From: Candidatus Gastranaerophilales bacterium
GTDB lineage: Bacteria; Cyanobacteriota; Vampirovibrionia; Gastranaerophilales; Gastranaerophilaceae
DNA length: 64,000 bases
Direction of reading: 5' to 3'
Assembly: GCA_944325575.1 (NCBI GenBank)
Contig: CALVAR010000003.1
Coordinates: forward strand, 1-64,000
Shown here: positions 36,493 through 46,421 of the stretch, piece by piece
Layout: each line of letters starts with the position of its first letter
Numbering within the stretch: position 1 is the first letter of the stretch
The notes under the pieces: model-generated
The model's input: the letters and a program-made list of their open reading frames with translations, nothing else
What the model was told of the DNA's origin: nothing
The model's database searches: none
Translations under genes and position numbers: made by a program

Positions 36493-38280
36493 TTATTCGG
36501 CAAGAACAGTATCTTTTTTAGCAAACTGCATTTCATACAGACGTTTATAAAATCCGTTTTCTTTTGCAAGAAGCTCGTCATGCGTGCCAAGTTCCACAAG
36601 TTCACCTTCGTTTATCACTGCTATTTTATCGGCATTTTTAATAGTAGAAAGCCTGTGTGCAATTACAAAAACAGTCTTGTTTTGCATAAGATTATCAAGC
36701 GCCTTCTGAACAACAGCTTCCGACTTATTATCAAGAGCAGACGTTGCCTCATCAAGGATAATTATGGGAGAATCTTTAAGCATAGCTCTTGCTATTGCTA
36801 CACGCTGTCTCTGACCTCCGGAGAGAGTAGTACCTCTTTCTCCGATTTCCGTATCCAGACCGTCAGACATTTCGCATAAAAATTCATCCAGATGTGCAGC
36901 CTGTACAACTTTTTCCAGCTCAGCATCACTTGCATCAAAGTTACCCATTAATAAATTTTCTCTTATTGTTCCGCTGAACAAAAAATTGTCCTGAAAAACT
37001 ACAGAAATATGATGCCTTAAAGAATCAATCTTTATATCTCTTATGTCCACTCCGTCAATTTTAACAGCACCCGATGTAACATCATAAAAACGCGGGATAA
37101 GATTGGCTATAGTTGTTTTGCCGCCGCCCGAGTTACCGACTATAGCAACTGTTTCACCGACATTTGCCGATAAATTAATATTCTTCAATACAGGAGTGTC
37201 TTTCACATACTCAAAACAAACATTTTCAAGAGAAACGCCCTGTTTAATTTCATTTAGTTCAACCGCATTCTCGCTGTCTTTTATTTCAGGTTCAATATCA
37301 AACAATTCAAGAGTTCTGCATAGTGAAACAAATATTGTCTGCAAAGTAGTCAGCGTGTTGCCAAGGGTTTTTACGGGTTTGTATAAAAGCAATAGTGAGG
37401 TTACAAACGACAGCAGGCTTCCGCTTGTCATACGTCCTGACAATACAAGATATGTACCAAATGCCATAACAATTGCAATACCGACAGAGGCAATTGTGTA
37501 CATAATCGGAGACATCCATGCGACTCTTTTTACAAGAGACATATTTACATCAAAAGAATCCCTGATTTCTTTAGAAAATTTGGAAAACTGATAATCAGCA
37601 AGGTTATAGGAAGCAACTATTTTGTTGCCCTGTGTTGTTTCATTAAAATCGGTCATGATATTACCGCCGATTTTCATGGTTTCGTTTGATGCTTTTTTTA
37701 TTCTTTTTCTAATGATTGCTGCAGGTAAAAATGCAATACAAAGCACAACAACACCGACAACCGCAAGCTCCCACGAGTTGTAGAGCATAACCCCGATAAG
37801 AGCAAATGCACCGATACCGGAACTCATCAAAGCTTTTAAATTATCAAGTATTCCCTTTGATGCAGTATCAGGGTCAGTAAGATATCTTGTAAGAATTATG
37901 CCTGAAGAATTTTCATCATAAAACTTTGCATCCATCTGTACAAGTTTTTTAAACAATCCGAGTTTTACATCATTTGTTACCTTTTGACCTGTCCAGTTAG
38001 TAAGATAATCATTCAGATATCTTAACAGCCCCTGCAATGCAGCAAAGGCAACTATGCCGAAAGGAATTATATAAGCAAGAAGCATGTTCTTTTTTATAAG
38101 AACTTCATCCATATATGGTTTTAGAGCATAAGCAATAACACCGTCTAATGCACCAACGGGAAGAGCTATTAAAAAGCCCAAAATGATTCTAAACAGATAA
38201 GGCTTTATATATTTATATATTCTTTTTGTAAGATACGCATAATCGAAAGAATTTACAGCCAGTGTGTCTTTTAATTTCAT
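36493..38280 (-). CDS. ABC exporter, MsbA-like (permease plus ATPase)
   Basis: The 595-residue protein fuses a six-helix transmembrane domain (about 1-330) to an ATP-binding domain. Walker A is GNSGGGKTTIANLIP, the Q-loop follows in VVFQDNFLF, the signature is TLSGGQRQRVAIARAML, and Walker B is PIIILDEATSALD, with the H-loop in VIAHRLSTI. It works as a homodimer. With a full lipid A pathway in the window, lipid A flipping is the likely role, but other lipid or drug exporters of this family cannot be excluded. Confidence 0.88.
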   Translation of the reverse strand: MKLKDTLAVNSFDYAYLTKRIYKYIKPYLFRIILGFLIALPVGALDGVIAYALKPYMDEVLIKKNMLLAYIIPFGIVAFAALQGLLRYLNDYLTNWTGQKVTNDVKLGLFKKLVQMDAKFYDENSSGIILTRYLTDPDTASKGILDNLKALMSSGIGAFALIGVMLYNSWELAVVGVVVLCIAFLPAAIIRKRIKKASNETMKIGGNIMTDFNETTQGNKIVASYNLADYQFSKFSKEIRDSFDVNMSLVKRVAWMSPIMYTIASVGIAIVMAFGTYLVLSGRMTSGSLLSFVTSLLLLYKPVKTLGNTLTTLQTIFVSLCRTLELFDIEPEIKDSENAVELNEIKQGVSLENVCFEYVKDTPVLKNINLSANVGETVAIVGNSGGGKTTIANLIPRFYDVTSGAVKIDGVDIRDIKIDSLRHHISVVFQDNFLFSGTIRENLLMGNFDASDAELEKVVQAAHLDEFLCEMSDGLDTEIGERGTTLSGGQRQRVAIARAMLKDSPIIILDEATSALDNKSEAVVQKALDNLMQNKTVFVIAHRLSTIKNADKIAVINEGELVELGTHDELLAKENGFYKRLYEMQFAKKDTVLAE

Positions 38281-38351
38281 TATTCTATCCTATATCCCTA
38301 AGTAATAATATAAATAATATACTAAACAACTTGTAATGTCATTAATATGTA

Positions 38352-38390
38352 AAAGCAAAAAAGCTTTGGAATGCCCAAAGCCTTTTTGTA
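38352..38390 (-). terminator. Terminator, probably bidirectional
   Basis: AAAAAGcTTTGG pairs with CCAAAGcCTTTTT around a six-base loop, within A/T-rich flanks, just beyond the 38413 stop. Confidence 0.8.
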
Positions 38391-38412
38391 CAAAATGAAC
38401 TATTACTACGTT

Positions 38413-39762
38413 TTATGCCGCCTGTTTTTTATTGTGCGGTTCAATTTTTTCGCTTATCCAGTTTGCGAAAGGCGTCACAATTACAGGACCTACAAATCTG
38501 TATATTGTAGTAAATATAACTATAGGACCTAAGAGTCTTATACCAATCATTCTGTTATTAAGAATTTTGTTTGCATTTTTTGCTGCTGCAAATTTTGGAT
38601 TTTGTTCTAATTTTTCCAAAACTTCCGGTTTATTAGCATATCTTTTTAACAGATTTTCATAGAAATCAGATTTTCTAACCATATCAGGGTTCATTCTCTT
38701 ATATGTTTCTTTATAATTTGCTAATTTATTATTGATTACACCATCAAGTTTATAAGCACCTATTGTGCAGAGAAGAGCAGTAATACCCTGATTTAAAATC
38801 ATCGGGAGTTTCTGGTCTTTTTCTATACCTTTAGATCTTGCTGTTCTTTGCATATACCACCCGGAAAGCCATAAGCTTTCACCTGCAATCAAATGCGGGA
38901 ACCAGTTTTCTTTTTGGGCAAACCAGTTAACAAATCTTCTTGCATAATTTGTGTCAGCCACCTTGCCAATGCCTTTGGCCAGACCTTCTGTCACCATATT
39001 GCCAACACCTTTAAACGAAGGATTTGCCTTGTTATTTTTAGAAAGATTATCATAAGCAGAATCAGAAGACGATTTTATTTTTGTAAAACCGCTAAAAGGT
39101 TTTGCGTCATTACCCTTAAAGCTCATAAAAGAATAATCTATTTTTGCTTTATCCGCAGGAGGCAATTCTTTTCCGGTTTTAGAAAGTCCCATAGCTCTTA
39201 ATATAGGCGGAACAATAGCAATAGTCGCAGCCGCACGAAGAGGAAGGAATATCGGCTGATGTAATCTGCCTGCTGTTTCTTTAAATACTCTGCCATGCTC
39301 TTTTATGAAAGAAGCATCGTTTTTCATATATTTGGAGGGATTGTCCATTACCTTTTTAACAGCACGTTTTATAGGTTCCGATGCAACAAATGTAGTTACA
39401 AGTCCCAAAACACCTGTAGCTATGGAATGTGCAACCTGATAATTATTTTTACGTTTTTCAACAGGATCCTTTGTCGGAATAACATAAATTGAAGCTGGTC
39501 TGGCAATAGTAGTAAGACCGAGAGCAATAAGAGCATCCGCCATTAAGGAATTGTCCGCAAGTATATCAAGAAACTTGTTGAACATTTTGTTGCGGGCTAA
39601 TTTTTCACCCATTGTTTTTGCAACAGGCAATGGATTCGCTTTAAAACTCAAACGACCGCTCGGATTTAATCCTGCGGTCGTTTTATTCGCACTTCTATTG
39701 TTATTATTATTTGCTAAATAATGATGATAAAGACTATGATAAGCTAGATTTTCGGTTTTCAT
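38413..39762 (-). CDS. Multi-pass membrane protein of unknown function with SFKA/SFKG motifs
   Basis: This 449-residue protein is not recognised. A polar Asn/Thr-rich leader ends in SGRLSFKANPLP (about 37), and the related strings MSFKGN and NPSFKG occur in the middle loop (about 213 and 252). Hydrophobic helices include ADALIALGLTTIARPASIYV, ATGVLGLVTTFVA and IRLLGPIVIFTTIYRFVGPVIV. No signal peptide is seen. The remnant protein at 57505 shares its general layout, ending in a hydrophobic PxxxN segment. GGAaa lies upstream of the start. Function unknown. Confidence 0.72.
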   Translation of the reverse strand: MKTENLAYHSLYHHYLANNNNNRSANKTTAGLNPSGRLSFKANPLPVAKTMGEKLARNKMFNKFLDILADNSLMADALIALGLTTIARPASIYVIPTKDPVEKRKNNYQVAHSIATGVLGLVTTFVASEPIKRAVKKVMDNPSKYMKNDASFIKEHGRVFKETAGRLHQPIFLPLRAAATIAIVPPILRAMGLSKTGKELPPADKAKIDYSFMSFKGNDAKPFSGFTKIKSSSDSAYDNLSKNNKANPSFKGVGNMVTEGLAKGIGKVADTNYARRFVNWFAQKENWFPHLIAGESLWLSGWYMQRTARSKGIEKDQKLPMILNQGITALLCTIGAYKLDGVINNKLANYKETYKRMNPDMVRKSDFYENLLKRYANKPEVLEKLEQNPKFAAAKNANKILNNRMIGIRLLGPIVIFTTIYRFVGPVIVTPFANWISEKIEPHNKKQAA

Positions 39763-39913
39763 TGGTTTTCCAATCTATTTTATGTATATTCTGTATTCGC
39801 TTTAAGTCTGTAAAGAGAATTATTTGCTAATTATATTCAAAAATCATTAAAAAAGTAAAGTTTTTTTACAATTCTTAATAAAGTGTATAAAAAACAATTA
39901 TTAAATTCTCTGT

Positions 39914-41506
39914 TTACGCAGTCAAATTAATATATTTGGCTTTGCAAATACCGTCTACCGCAGAAATCTCTGACAATACAGCAGTATCAACTTCACTTCC
40001 TGTATTTATTATCATCAATGATATATTGTCATCATCTGACCTGTTTTGCGCAACATTCATTCTCGTAATATTTATATTTTTATTACCCAGAATAGTTGCA
40101 ACCTTAGCTACCATAGACGGTTTATTCTGGTGAGGAACAATAATCATGTGTTTTTCAGGTTCAATACTTGCGTTGTATCCGTTTATTTTAACTATTCTGG
40201 GCATATCATTAGCAATTAAAGCCCCTGCAATAGTATTTGTTTCTTTATCCGTTACAAGTTTTAAAGTAATAGAACCTATATAATCCGTACTTGTATTAGA
40301 TTTTGTAGCAGATACGTCAAAACCCTTATTTTTAGCAATAACAGGGGCATTAACATAATTTACATCATTAACAAAAGATGATATTACACCTTTCACTACA
40401 GCAGTTTCAAGCGGAGAAACATCCAAATCCGCAAGATTGCCTTTTACCGTAATATAAATACCTTTTAAATTACCTGATGACATCTGCATTGCAAGCTCGC
40501 CAATATTTTCGGCAAGCTGCATATAGTCTTTTACAGGCTCCAATTTTTCCGGTTTTAAAGAAGGAATATTCACGGCAGAACGGGCAGAACCTCCGGAAAG
40601 TACATCACGAATCTGCTCTGCGACATCTTCCGCTACTTTTAGCTGAGCCTCTTCCGTACTTGCACCGAGGTGAGGAGTCAAAAGTATATCTCCCGTTGTT
40701 TTTACAAGAGGTGAATCAGCGATATCAGGCTCACCTTCAAAGACATCTACCGCTGCCTGAGAGACAAGACCCTTTTCTAATGCTTCTGCGAGGTCATTTT
40801 CATCTATAATACCGCCTCTGGCGCAATTAATAAGTCTTACGCCTTTTTTCATTTTTGCAATAGTATCTTTATTAATCATGTGCATTGTTTCTTTTGTTTT
40901 TGGTACATGCACTGTAATATAATCCGCAACAGGCCACAAATCATCTAAAGATTCAGCATATTTTGCACCGAATTTTTCCACAACCTCTTTTGTTGTATAA
41001 GGATCAGAAACCACAATTTTCATGCCCAGTGCCTTTGCTGCTTCTGCCACATGATGACCGATTTTACCAAAGCCGATAATACCGAGAGTCTTGCCAAAAA
41101 CCTCATGTCCGGTAAACTTTGAACGTTCCCATTTACCCTGTTTTGTTGACTCAGCAGCTTTTGCAATATTTCTGGACATAGCAAGCATCAAAGCAACAGT
41201 ATGTTCTGCAGCTGCATTTGTATTCCCGTCCGGAGAGTTAACAACTATTATCCCTCTTTTTGTTGCGGCTTCCAAGTCTATATTGTCTACCCCAACCCCT
41301 GCTCTGCCTATTATTTTAAGATTTTTGGCAGCTTCTATAACTTTAGCGGTAACCTTGGTCTGGCTTCTGACCATCAAGGCGCTGTATTCACCAATAACAG
41401 AACACAATTCATCTTCACTCATAGTAGGCAGTATTACCCCTTCAGCAGCCTCATCGATTATTTGCTTTGCTGTTTCATTGATTTTATCCGTAATTAAAAC
41501 TTTCAT
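39914..41506 (-). CDS. serA: D-3-phosphoglycerate dehydrogenase
   Basis: SerA starts serine synthesis. It is the long form (530 residues) found in cyanobacteria and many other bacteria: substrate-binding domain, NAD-binding domain with LGIIGFGKIGHHVAEAA, and the catalytic motifs GRAGVGVDNIDLEAA and LTPHLGASTEEAQLKVAEDVA. An intervening regulatory domain (about 320-450) and a C-terminal ACT domain follow (NKPSMVAKVATILGNKNINI to the end). It is divergent from the LysM gene. Confidence 0.95.
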   Translation of the reverse strand: MKVLITDKINETAKQIIDEAAEGVILPTMSEDELCSVIGEYSALMVRSQTKVTAKVIEAAKNLKIIGRAGVGVDNIDLEAATKRGIIVVNSPDGNTNAAAEHTVALMLAMSRNIAKAAESTKQGKWERSKFTGHEVFGKTLGIIGFGKIGHHVAEAAKALGMKIVVSDPYTTKEVVEKFGAKYAESLDDLWPVADYITVHVPKTKETMHMINKDTIAKMKKGVRLINCARGGIIDENDLAEALEKGLVSQAAVDVFEGEPDIADSPLVKTTGDILLTPHLGASTEEAQLKVAEDVAEQIRDVLSGGSARSAVNIPSLKPEKLEPVKDYMQLAENIGELAMQMSSGNLKGIYITVKGNLADLDVSPLETAVVKGVISSFVNDVNYVNAPVIAKNKGFDVSATKSNTSTDYIGSITLKLVTDKETNTIAGALIANDMPRIVKINGYNASIEPEKHMIIVPHQNKPSMVAKVATILGNKNINITRMNVAQNRSDDDNISLMIINTGSEVDTAVLSEISAVDGICKAKYINLTA

Positions 41507-41591
41507 CCTCTAAACTCCCTGTGAATAATAAAAACTCTTATGTATTATACATTACTTTTAACATTTGTTACAAAAAAATACATAAAAAGTA

Positions 41592-41625
41592 AATTTTTTG
41601 TATAAAAATTTTTTTATATATATAG
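41592..41625 (+). promoter_or_regulatory. Promoter of the shared AATTTTTT/TTTATATATATA class
   Basis: AATTTTTT (41592-41599), 13 bases, then TTTATATATATAG (41613-41625). The blocks and spacing match those at 16528 and 53259. The GTATATAC octamer is degenerate here (GTATAAAA in the spacer; GTATAT lies after the -10 block), so this copy may lack the putative operator. Confidence 0.6.
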
Positions 41626-41646
41626 TATATATTTTTGGAGAGAGAC

Positions 41647-42660
41647 ATGACAACATCATATTCAGTAAAATCAGGAGATAATCTTTGGAATATTGTTAAA
41701 TCACAATTTGGTTTAACAAATAGTACTGATATTGCAAATACAGTAAATAAAGTTGCAAAAGCAAACAATATACAAAACAAAAATCTTATATTTGCAGGAC
41801 AAAAACTTAATCTGGATATAGGGTTAACAGTAGAAAAAACAACGGAACCCGAGGCCGCCGAACCTCAAGCAAAACAAGATACAGGAACCAACCCTATAAC
41901 TCAACAAGCACAAACCGCAGCAAATGAAAGAATAGGCTTTAATAACATAACAACTCATGAAGATTTAGATAAATTAGCAGCAAGCTCTGTTTCTATCTTC
42001 TCATCGGATGTAAAAACAGATGAACAAAAACAACAAGCTTATACAGCATATTCAGAACAGCTTTTAAAAGAATATTATGACTTAAACGGTGACGGCAAAG
42101 TTACTACGGAAGAATTCGGCAAAAAAGAAACTGAAGGTTCTGTAAATGCTTTAAATATTCAGGGACAAAAACTTGATCAGGATGTAATAACAGATATTGA
42201 AACAAATCCAGAACAACAAACTCTTTTGAATTTTTATGACACAAATAAAGACGGAAAAATTTCACGTGAAGAATATGCAAAAGGTCTTGCCTCTTTGGAT
42301 ATGCAGCCAATGTACAATGAAGAACTAAACCAAACTCTTTCAGAAAGATCAGGCAATTTATTTGCACGCAATTTAGATATGAACGCTGATGGAATAATTT
42401 CTGCACAGGAACTTGCTTTCTTCAACCAAAATGCAGATGAAATGGATGGAAAAGCAGATGGTGTAATAACAAATGCCGGAGAAAGCGGAATGTTTAGTGC
42501 TATAACAGGAATGAATGCCAACAATCCTGAAATTAACAGAGTAGTTAACAAATATCTGGGTGGTGAAACCCTCACTGCAGATGAACAAAAAATACTTGAA
42601 GAATCAACGACTACAATTAGAACTAATATGAAAAAAGCTGCTGGGCTTGATGAAGAATAA
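41647..42660 (+). CDS. LysM domain protein with EF-hand repeats
   Basis: The product has one N-terminal LysM domain (TTSYSVKSGDNLWNIV to about 52), which binds peptidoglycan-type glycans, a linker, and several EF-hand-like calcium loops: DLNGDGKVTTEEF, DTNKDGKISREEYA and DMNADGIISAQEL. No signal peptide or lipobox is seen, which is unusual for LysM. The start is ATG at 41647, six bases after GGAG; a TTG at 41635 is in frame but overlaps that ribosome site. It has its own promoter of the shared class and its own terminator, so it is monocistronic. Function unknown; perhaps exported by an unrecognised route. Confidence 0.8.
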   Translation: MTTSYSVKSGDNLWNIVKSQFGLTNSTDIANTVNKVAKANNIQNKNLIFAGQKLNLDIGLTVEKTTEPEAAEPQAKQDTGTNPITQQAQTAANERIGFNNITTHEDLDKLAASSVSIFSSDVKTDEQKQQAYTAYSEQLLKEYYDLNGDGKVTTEEFGKKETEGSVNALNIQGQKLDQDVITDIETNPEQQTLLNFYDTNKDGKISREEYAKGLASLDMQPMYNEELNQTLSERSGNLFARNLDMNADGIISAQELAFFNQNADEMDGKADGVITNAGESGMFSAITGMNANNPEINRVVNKYLGGETLTADEQKILEESTTTIRTNMKKAAGLDEE

Positions 42661-42676
42661 ATTATACAAATAATAA

Positions 42677-42710
42677 AATAAAAGCCGGGTATTAAACCGG
42701 CTTTTATTTT
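42677..42710 (+). terminator. Terminator after the LysM/EF-hand gene
   Basis: AATAAAAGCCGG and CCGGCTTTTATT pair around a short loop and are followed by T-rich sequence. It overlaps the 3' end of the convergent gene. Confidence 0.88.
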
Positions 42711-44545
42711 ATATAAATTTCTTCAAGATTATGTATTACCCCGCCAAGCGCAGTAGGGTGTATATTTCCGAATTTATTTCTAATCGCCGTTATTCTTATC
42801 GGAGAATACAGGTATATTATCGGTTTTAAGTCATATATAAGCTGCTGATAATTTTCATAAAGCTGCTTTCGCTTATCAAAATCGAGTTCTAATGAAGCAC
42901 GATCAAACAATTCATTCAGCTTTTTCTCCCAATCAAAAAGATTTTTATTCTCCTCGGGTGTTTTTCTCATATTAAACACATGCAATGTACCGTTTGAATA
43001 CCATACATTTTTTCCGCCGTATGGTTCTAAAGGACTTCCGGTAAAGCCCATAATAACAGTATCAAAATCGTTTGTATTAACAAGCTTGCTCACAAGAGTA
43101 TTAAACTCAATCGGCTTAAAATTCACGGTCATGCCGAGTTCTTCAAGATCCTGTTTGACCATCACTCCTATTGATTCACGTTCTGTATTACCGGCATTTG
43201 TATAGAGATCGAATTCTACTTTGTGACCGTCTTTATCATATAGTTTTCCCTTTTTCCAGTAGAATCCGGACTTTTTAAGAAATTCTCTGGACTTAGCCAA
43301 GTCTTGAGGATGCCCTTTGGCAACCTTTTCATTTAAATATATAGAAGACAGAGGTTCTGACGTGAACAAGGGCGCAGCAACACCGCTTGCAATATTAAAT
43401 ACCATATTTTCTCTGTCAAGAGCATAATCAACAGCCTTACGGAAATTTACATCATTAAACCATTTTTGTTTAACGGGATTTACATAGTATTTGCCTTTAT
43501 CATTCTTTCTTGTATTTAAATTAAAAGCAAAATACATAGTACCTGTATCAGGCCCGAGATTATAGATTTTATAATCGGAAAATTTTTCTTTTTCTTTAAA
43601 CAGAGCAACATTTGTTCCTCTTAAACCGACAGTATCAAGCTCGCCCGCCTTAAATTTCAGCAGTTCATTGTTTAAATCACCCACAATCAAAATAATGTAT
43701 TTATCCAAATACGGAAGTTTTTGTCCCTTTTCATCAATCATGTAGTAATCAGGGTTTCTTTCATAAACAATCCTTTGGGCAGGAACATACTCTTTCAGTT
43801 TAAAGGCACCGCTTGTAACAAAATCAGAAGGTCTTGTATTTGAACTCCAGAATGAAGCAAAGGCTCTTTTACCCTTTTTAGTAACGGGCTCTAGTATATG
43901 TTTTGGAGCTATAGGCACGCTCAATTGTCTTAAAAACGGAGAAAACGGTTTTGGGGTAACAAATTTAACAGTGTAGTCATCTGTTTTTTCAATTTTTGGA
44001 AGCTTATCACCGACATACATTGCATCTCTTGTACTGGTGTTACCATAACCGCCAAAGATTATTGTATTCCAAGTAAAATACACATCATCAGCCGTAATAG
44101 GCTTGCCATCCGACCATTTTAAACCGTGTCTTAATTTTACAATATACGTTTTTTTATCAGGGAGTACGTCTATACTTTTTGCAAGTTTTGGTATTACTTC
44201 TCCGGTGTACGGATCTGTAGTAACAAGAGCATCAAACATAATATCAGCAGCCTGAGAAGAAGTTGCATCCATAGAATTCCAGCTGTTAAACGTTTTGGGC
44301 CCCTCGCCTATAGTACTTGTTACAAGCGTGCCACCGTACTTTCCGGCAGGACTTCTGGACAAAAGATAATCCACTCCGTCTATTGTTTTTGTAGCAGCAG
44401 GGTAAGGAGTATACAACTGTTCTACATTGCTGTTTTCAGAGTTATATTCCTTTTCTTTTTCAGGACGGTCAACTCTTATACAGCTGACAAGAAGAACACA
44501 TATAAATAATAAAAGTAATATTACATATACTATTTTTTTATTCAT
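42704..44545 (-). CDS. Lipoprotein, peptide/nickel-type ABC substrate-binding protein
   Basis: The protein belongs to the SBP_bac_5 family that binds oligopeptides or similar ligands for ABC import. It has a lipoprotein signal: MNKKIVYVILLLLFICVLLVSC, with the lipobox LVSC. The mature region has the family's GLKWSDGKPITADDVYFTWN and TVKFVTPKPFSPFLRQLSVPI, and ATG at 44545 is chosen because it directly precedes the signal; the frame upstream is unrelated. No permease or ATPase gene is adjacent, so it is an orphan binding protein here. Confidence 0.87.
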   Translation of the reverse strand: MNKKIVYVILLLLFICVLLVSCIRVDRPEKEKEYNSENSNVEQLYTPYPAATKTIDGVDYLLSRSPAGKYGGTLVTSTIGEGPKTFNSWNSMDATSSQAADIMFDALVTTDPYTGEVIPKLAKSIDVLPDKKTYIVKLRHGLKWSDGKPITADDVYFTWNTIIFGGYGNTSTRDAMYVGDKLPKIEKTDDYTVKFVTPKPFSPFLRQLSVPIAPKHILEPVTKKGKRAFASFWSSNTRPSDFVTSGAFKLKEYVPAQRIVYERNPDYYMIDEKGQKLPYLDKYIILIVGDLNNELLKFKAGELDTVGLRGTNVALFKEKEKFSDYKIYNLGPDTGTMYFAFNLNTRKNDKGKYYVNPVKQKWFNDVNFRKAVDYALDRENMVFNIASGVAAPLFTSEPLSSIYLNEKVAKGHPQDLAKSREFLKKSGFYWKKGKLYDKDGHKVEFDLYTNAGNTERESIGVMVKQDLEELGMTVNFKPIEFNTLVSKLVNTNDFDTVIMGFTGSPLEPYGGKNVWYSNGTLHVFNMRKTPEENKNLFDWEKKLNELFDRASLELDFDKRKQLYENYQQLIYDLKPIIYLYSPIRITAIRNKFGNIHPTALGGVIHNLEEIYIK

Positions 44546-44654
44546 ACATAACAATTTAGCACAAAACAAGCAGATAATTACACTGCCTGTTTGTGGAATA
44601 AAAAGAATAAATCATAATGACTTGAGAATATACCAATAATGCATATAAAGAGAA

Positions 44655-46283
44655 TTAAAAGCTGTTTTTCAATTGTTCTTTTGCATACTCAATTGCAGGC
44701 ATCTCTTCAAAAAATGTATAATTTTCACCAATCTGGTTTAATATATTATGTTCCTTAAGCTGCTTTAGGACATCCTCATTTTTTATAACAAGAAGCATTT
44801 CAACCTCCTGTGCTTTTAAGCGAAGAATAATATCCTCCAGTGCAAAAATAGCCGATATATCAAGCAAATCATCCGCTTCATAGTTTAATATTAAATATTT
44901 CGTACCGAGCATATCCTCAAACTTTGAAATAAGTTGTGTTGCAGAACCGAAAAAGAATTGTCCGGAAATATGCACAACTCTTATCTTATGATGATAATCA
45001 TTTTCAAGTATTTTTTCATATTCCATTATATCCGCATCATAATTAGAAAGGGGCTTGTGTATAATATCTGCCTTATCAGCAACACGTTTTGCGTACAAAA
45101 GAGCAGCCAGAGTAATCCCCGCACCAACAGCAAAGATTAAGTTGTAAAATACGGTAAGAAAAAATACTGTAAACAAGACATACAAGTCATCTTTCGGGGC
45201 ATATTTTAAAACTTTTAAAAGTTTTACGTCTATAATGTCATATCCTATCTTTATCAATATTGCAGCCAGAACTGCAAGAGGAATCTGTGCAACAAAACCT
45301 GAAAATTTAAAAAGAAGAATTAATAAAAGAAAAGGATTTATAAAAGCGGCAATTTTTGTAGTAGCTCCTGCATTTAGAGCAGCAACAGTACGCATAGTTG
45401 CAGCAGAGCCGCCCAATGAACCCGTTATTGAACAAAAGATATTACCAATCCCCTGAGCTGCAAGTAAGTGTTTGGGATTGTGGCGTGTTTTTGTCAAAGA
45501 ATCAGAGACAAGACCTGTCAGCATACTTTCCGCCGAAAAAACAATTGCAATTGTAAGAGCATAAGGCAGATATTCTATAATATGACTAAAATCACAATAT
45601 GGCTTTATCAGTGCAGGAAAAGATACAGAAACTTCGCTTATTCTATCAAGATTAAGCCCCATTTTAACGGAAAGCCACGTACAAAATATTAAAGCGACAA
45701 TCTGAGAAGGGATATATTTATTAATTTTTTTTGGTACAAAAAATACAATAATTAAAGTAACAATACCGATAAAAAGCGCACTATGGTTTAAAGAAAGAAT
45801 ACTCTGATGAAGCGTAAGTACTGTTTCAACAGTAGATGACAAAGCCTTGTGCCCCATCAAAGGATTAAGCTGTAATATGATTATAATAATCCCGACACCG
45901 TTCATAAACCCCGATATAACCGGATAAGGAATATATTTAACCATTTGCGGTATGTTCGTTAAAGAAGCAATAATCTGAAATACAGCAGCCGTAAAAAGAA
46001 CAGTTACAGCTGCTTGCATATTATTATTCATAGCAATCATTGCAGATGCAACGACAATTGCAACGGGTCCTGTAGTACCGGATATCAAAGGTACCTTTGG
46101 CCCGAGCATGCCGGCGACAAAGCATAAAATAATTGCACCCCATATCCCTGCCCCGGCGCCAAATCCAGTAGCCACACCAAAAGCTAATGCCTGAGGCAGA
46201 GTAATTATTGCAGAATTTATACCACCAAAAACATCTCCTGCAAAGATTTTTAACTTTAATTTAAAATATTTATCTAAATCCAT
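44655..46283 (-). CDS. SulP-family anion transporter with STAS domain
   Basis: The 542-residue inner-membrane transporter of the SLC26/SulP family exchanges or imports sulfate, bicarbonate or other anions. The N-terminal membrane domain starts NSAIITLPQALAFGVATGFG and includes the conserved GPVAIVVASAM. About 12-14 helices are visible to residue 400, followed by a cytoplasmic STAS domain (about 430-540; VRVVHISGQFFFGSATQL). Bicarbonate uptake is conceivable but the substrate cannot be inferred. Confidence 0.9.
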   Translation of the reverse strand: MDLDKYFKLKLKIFAGDVFGGINSAIITLPQALAFGVATGFGAGAGIWGAIILCFVAGMLGPKVPLISGTTGPVAIVVASAMIAMNNNMQAAVTVLFTAAVFQIIASLTNIPQMVKYIPYPVISGFMNGVGIIIIILQLNPLMGHKALSSTVETVLTLHQSILSLNHSALFIGIVTLIIVFFVPKKINKYIPSQIVALIFCTWLSVKMGLNLDRISEVSVSFPALIKPYCDFSHIIEYLPYALTIAIVFSAESMLTGLVSDSLTKTRHNPKHLLAAQGIGNIFCSITGSLGGSAATMRTVAALNAGATTKIAAFINPFLLLILLFKFSGFVAQIPLAVLAAILIKIGYDIIDVKLLKVLKYAPKDDLYVLFTVFFLTVFYNLIFAVGAGITLAALLYAKRVADKADIIHKPLSNYDADIMEYEKILENDYHHKIRVVHISGQFFFGSATQLISKFEDMLGTKYLILNYEADDLLDISAIFALEDIILRLKAQEVEMLLVIKNEDVLKQLKEHNILNQIGENYTFFEEMPAIEYAKEQLKNSF

Positions 46284-46421
46284 ACAAAAATATTAACATA
46301 TACAAAGAGTTGTATTAACAATTGTAACTTTTCAATTTACCTTTACAAAACTAATAACAAATTTTTTTATGTTCAGATTTAAAACTACTACGTCTTTATA
46401 TATACATAAAAGGAAAAGCAA

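Noticed and set aside
46360-46406. Fourth member of the shared promoter class upstream of glgA
   Set aside because: AATTTTTT and TTTATATATACA are present but are 27, not 13, bases apart and no GTATATAC occurs; left as a weak resemblance only.
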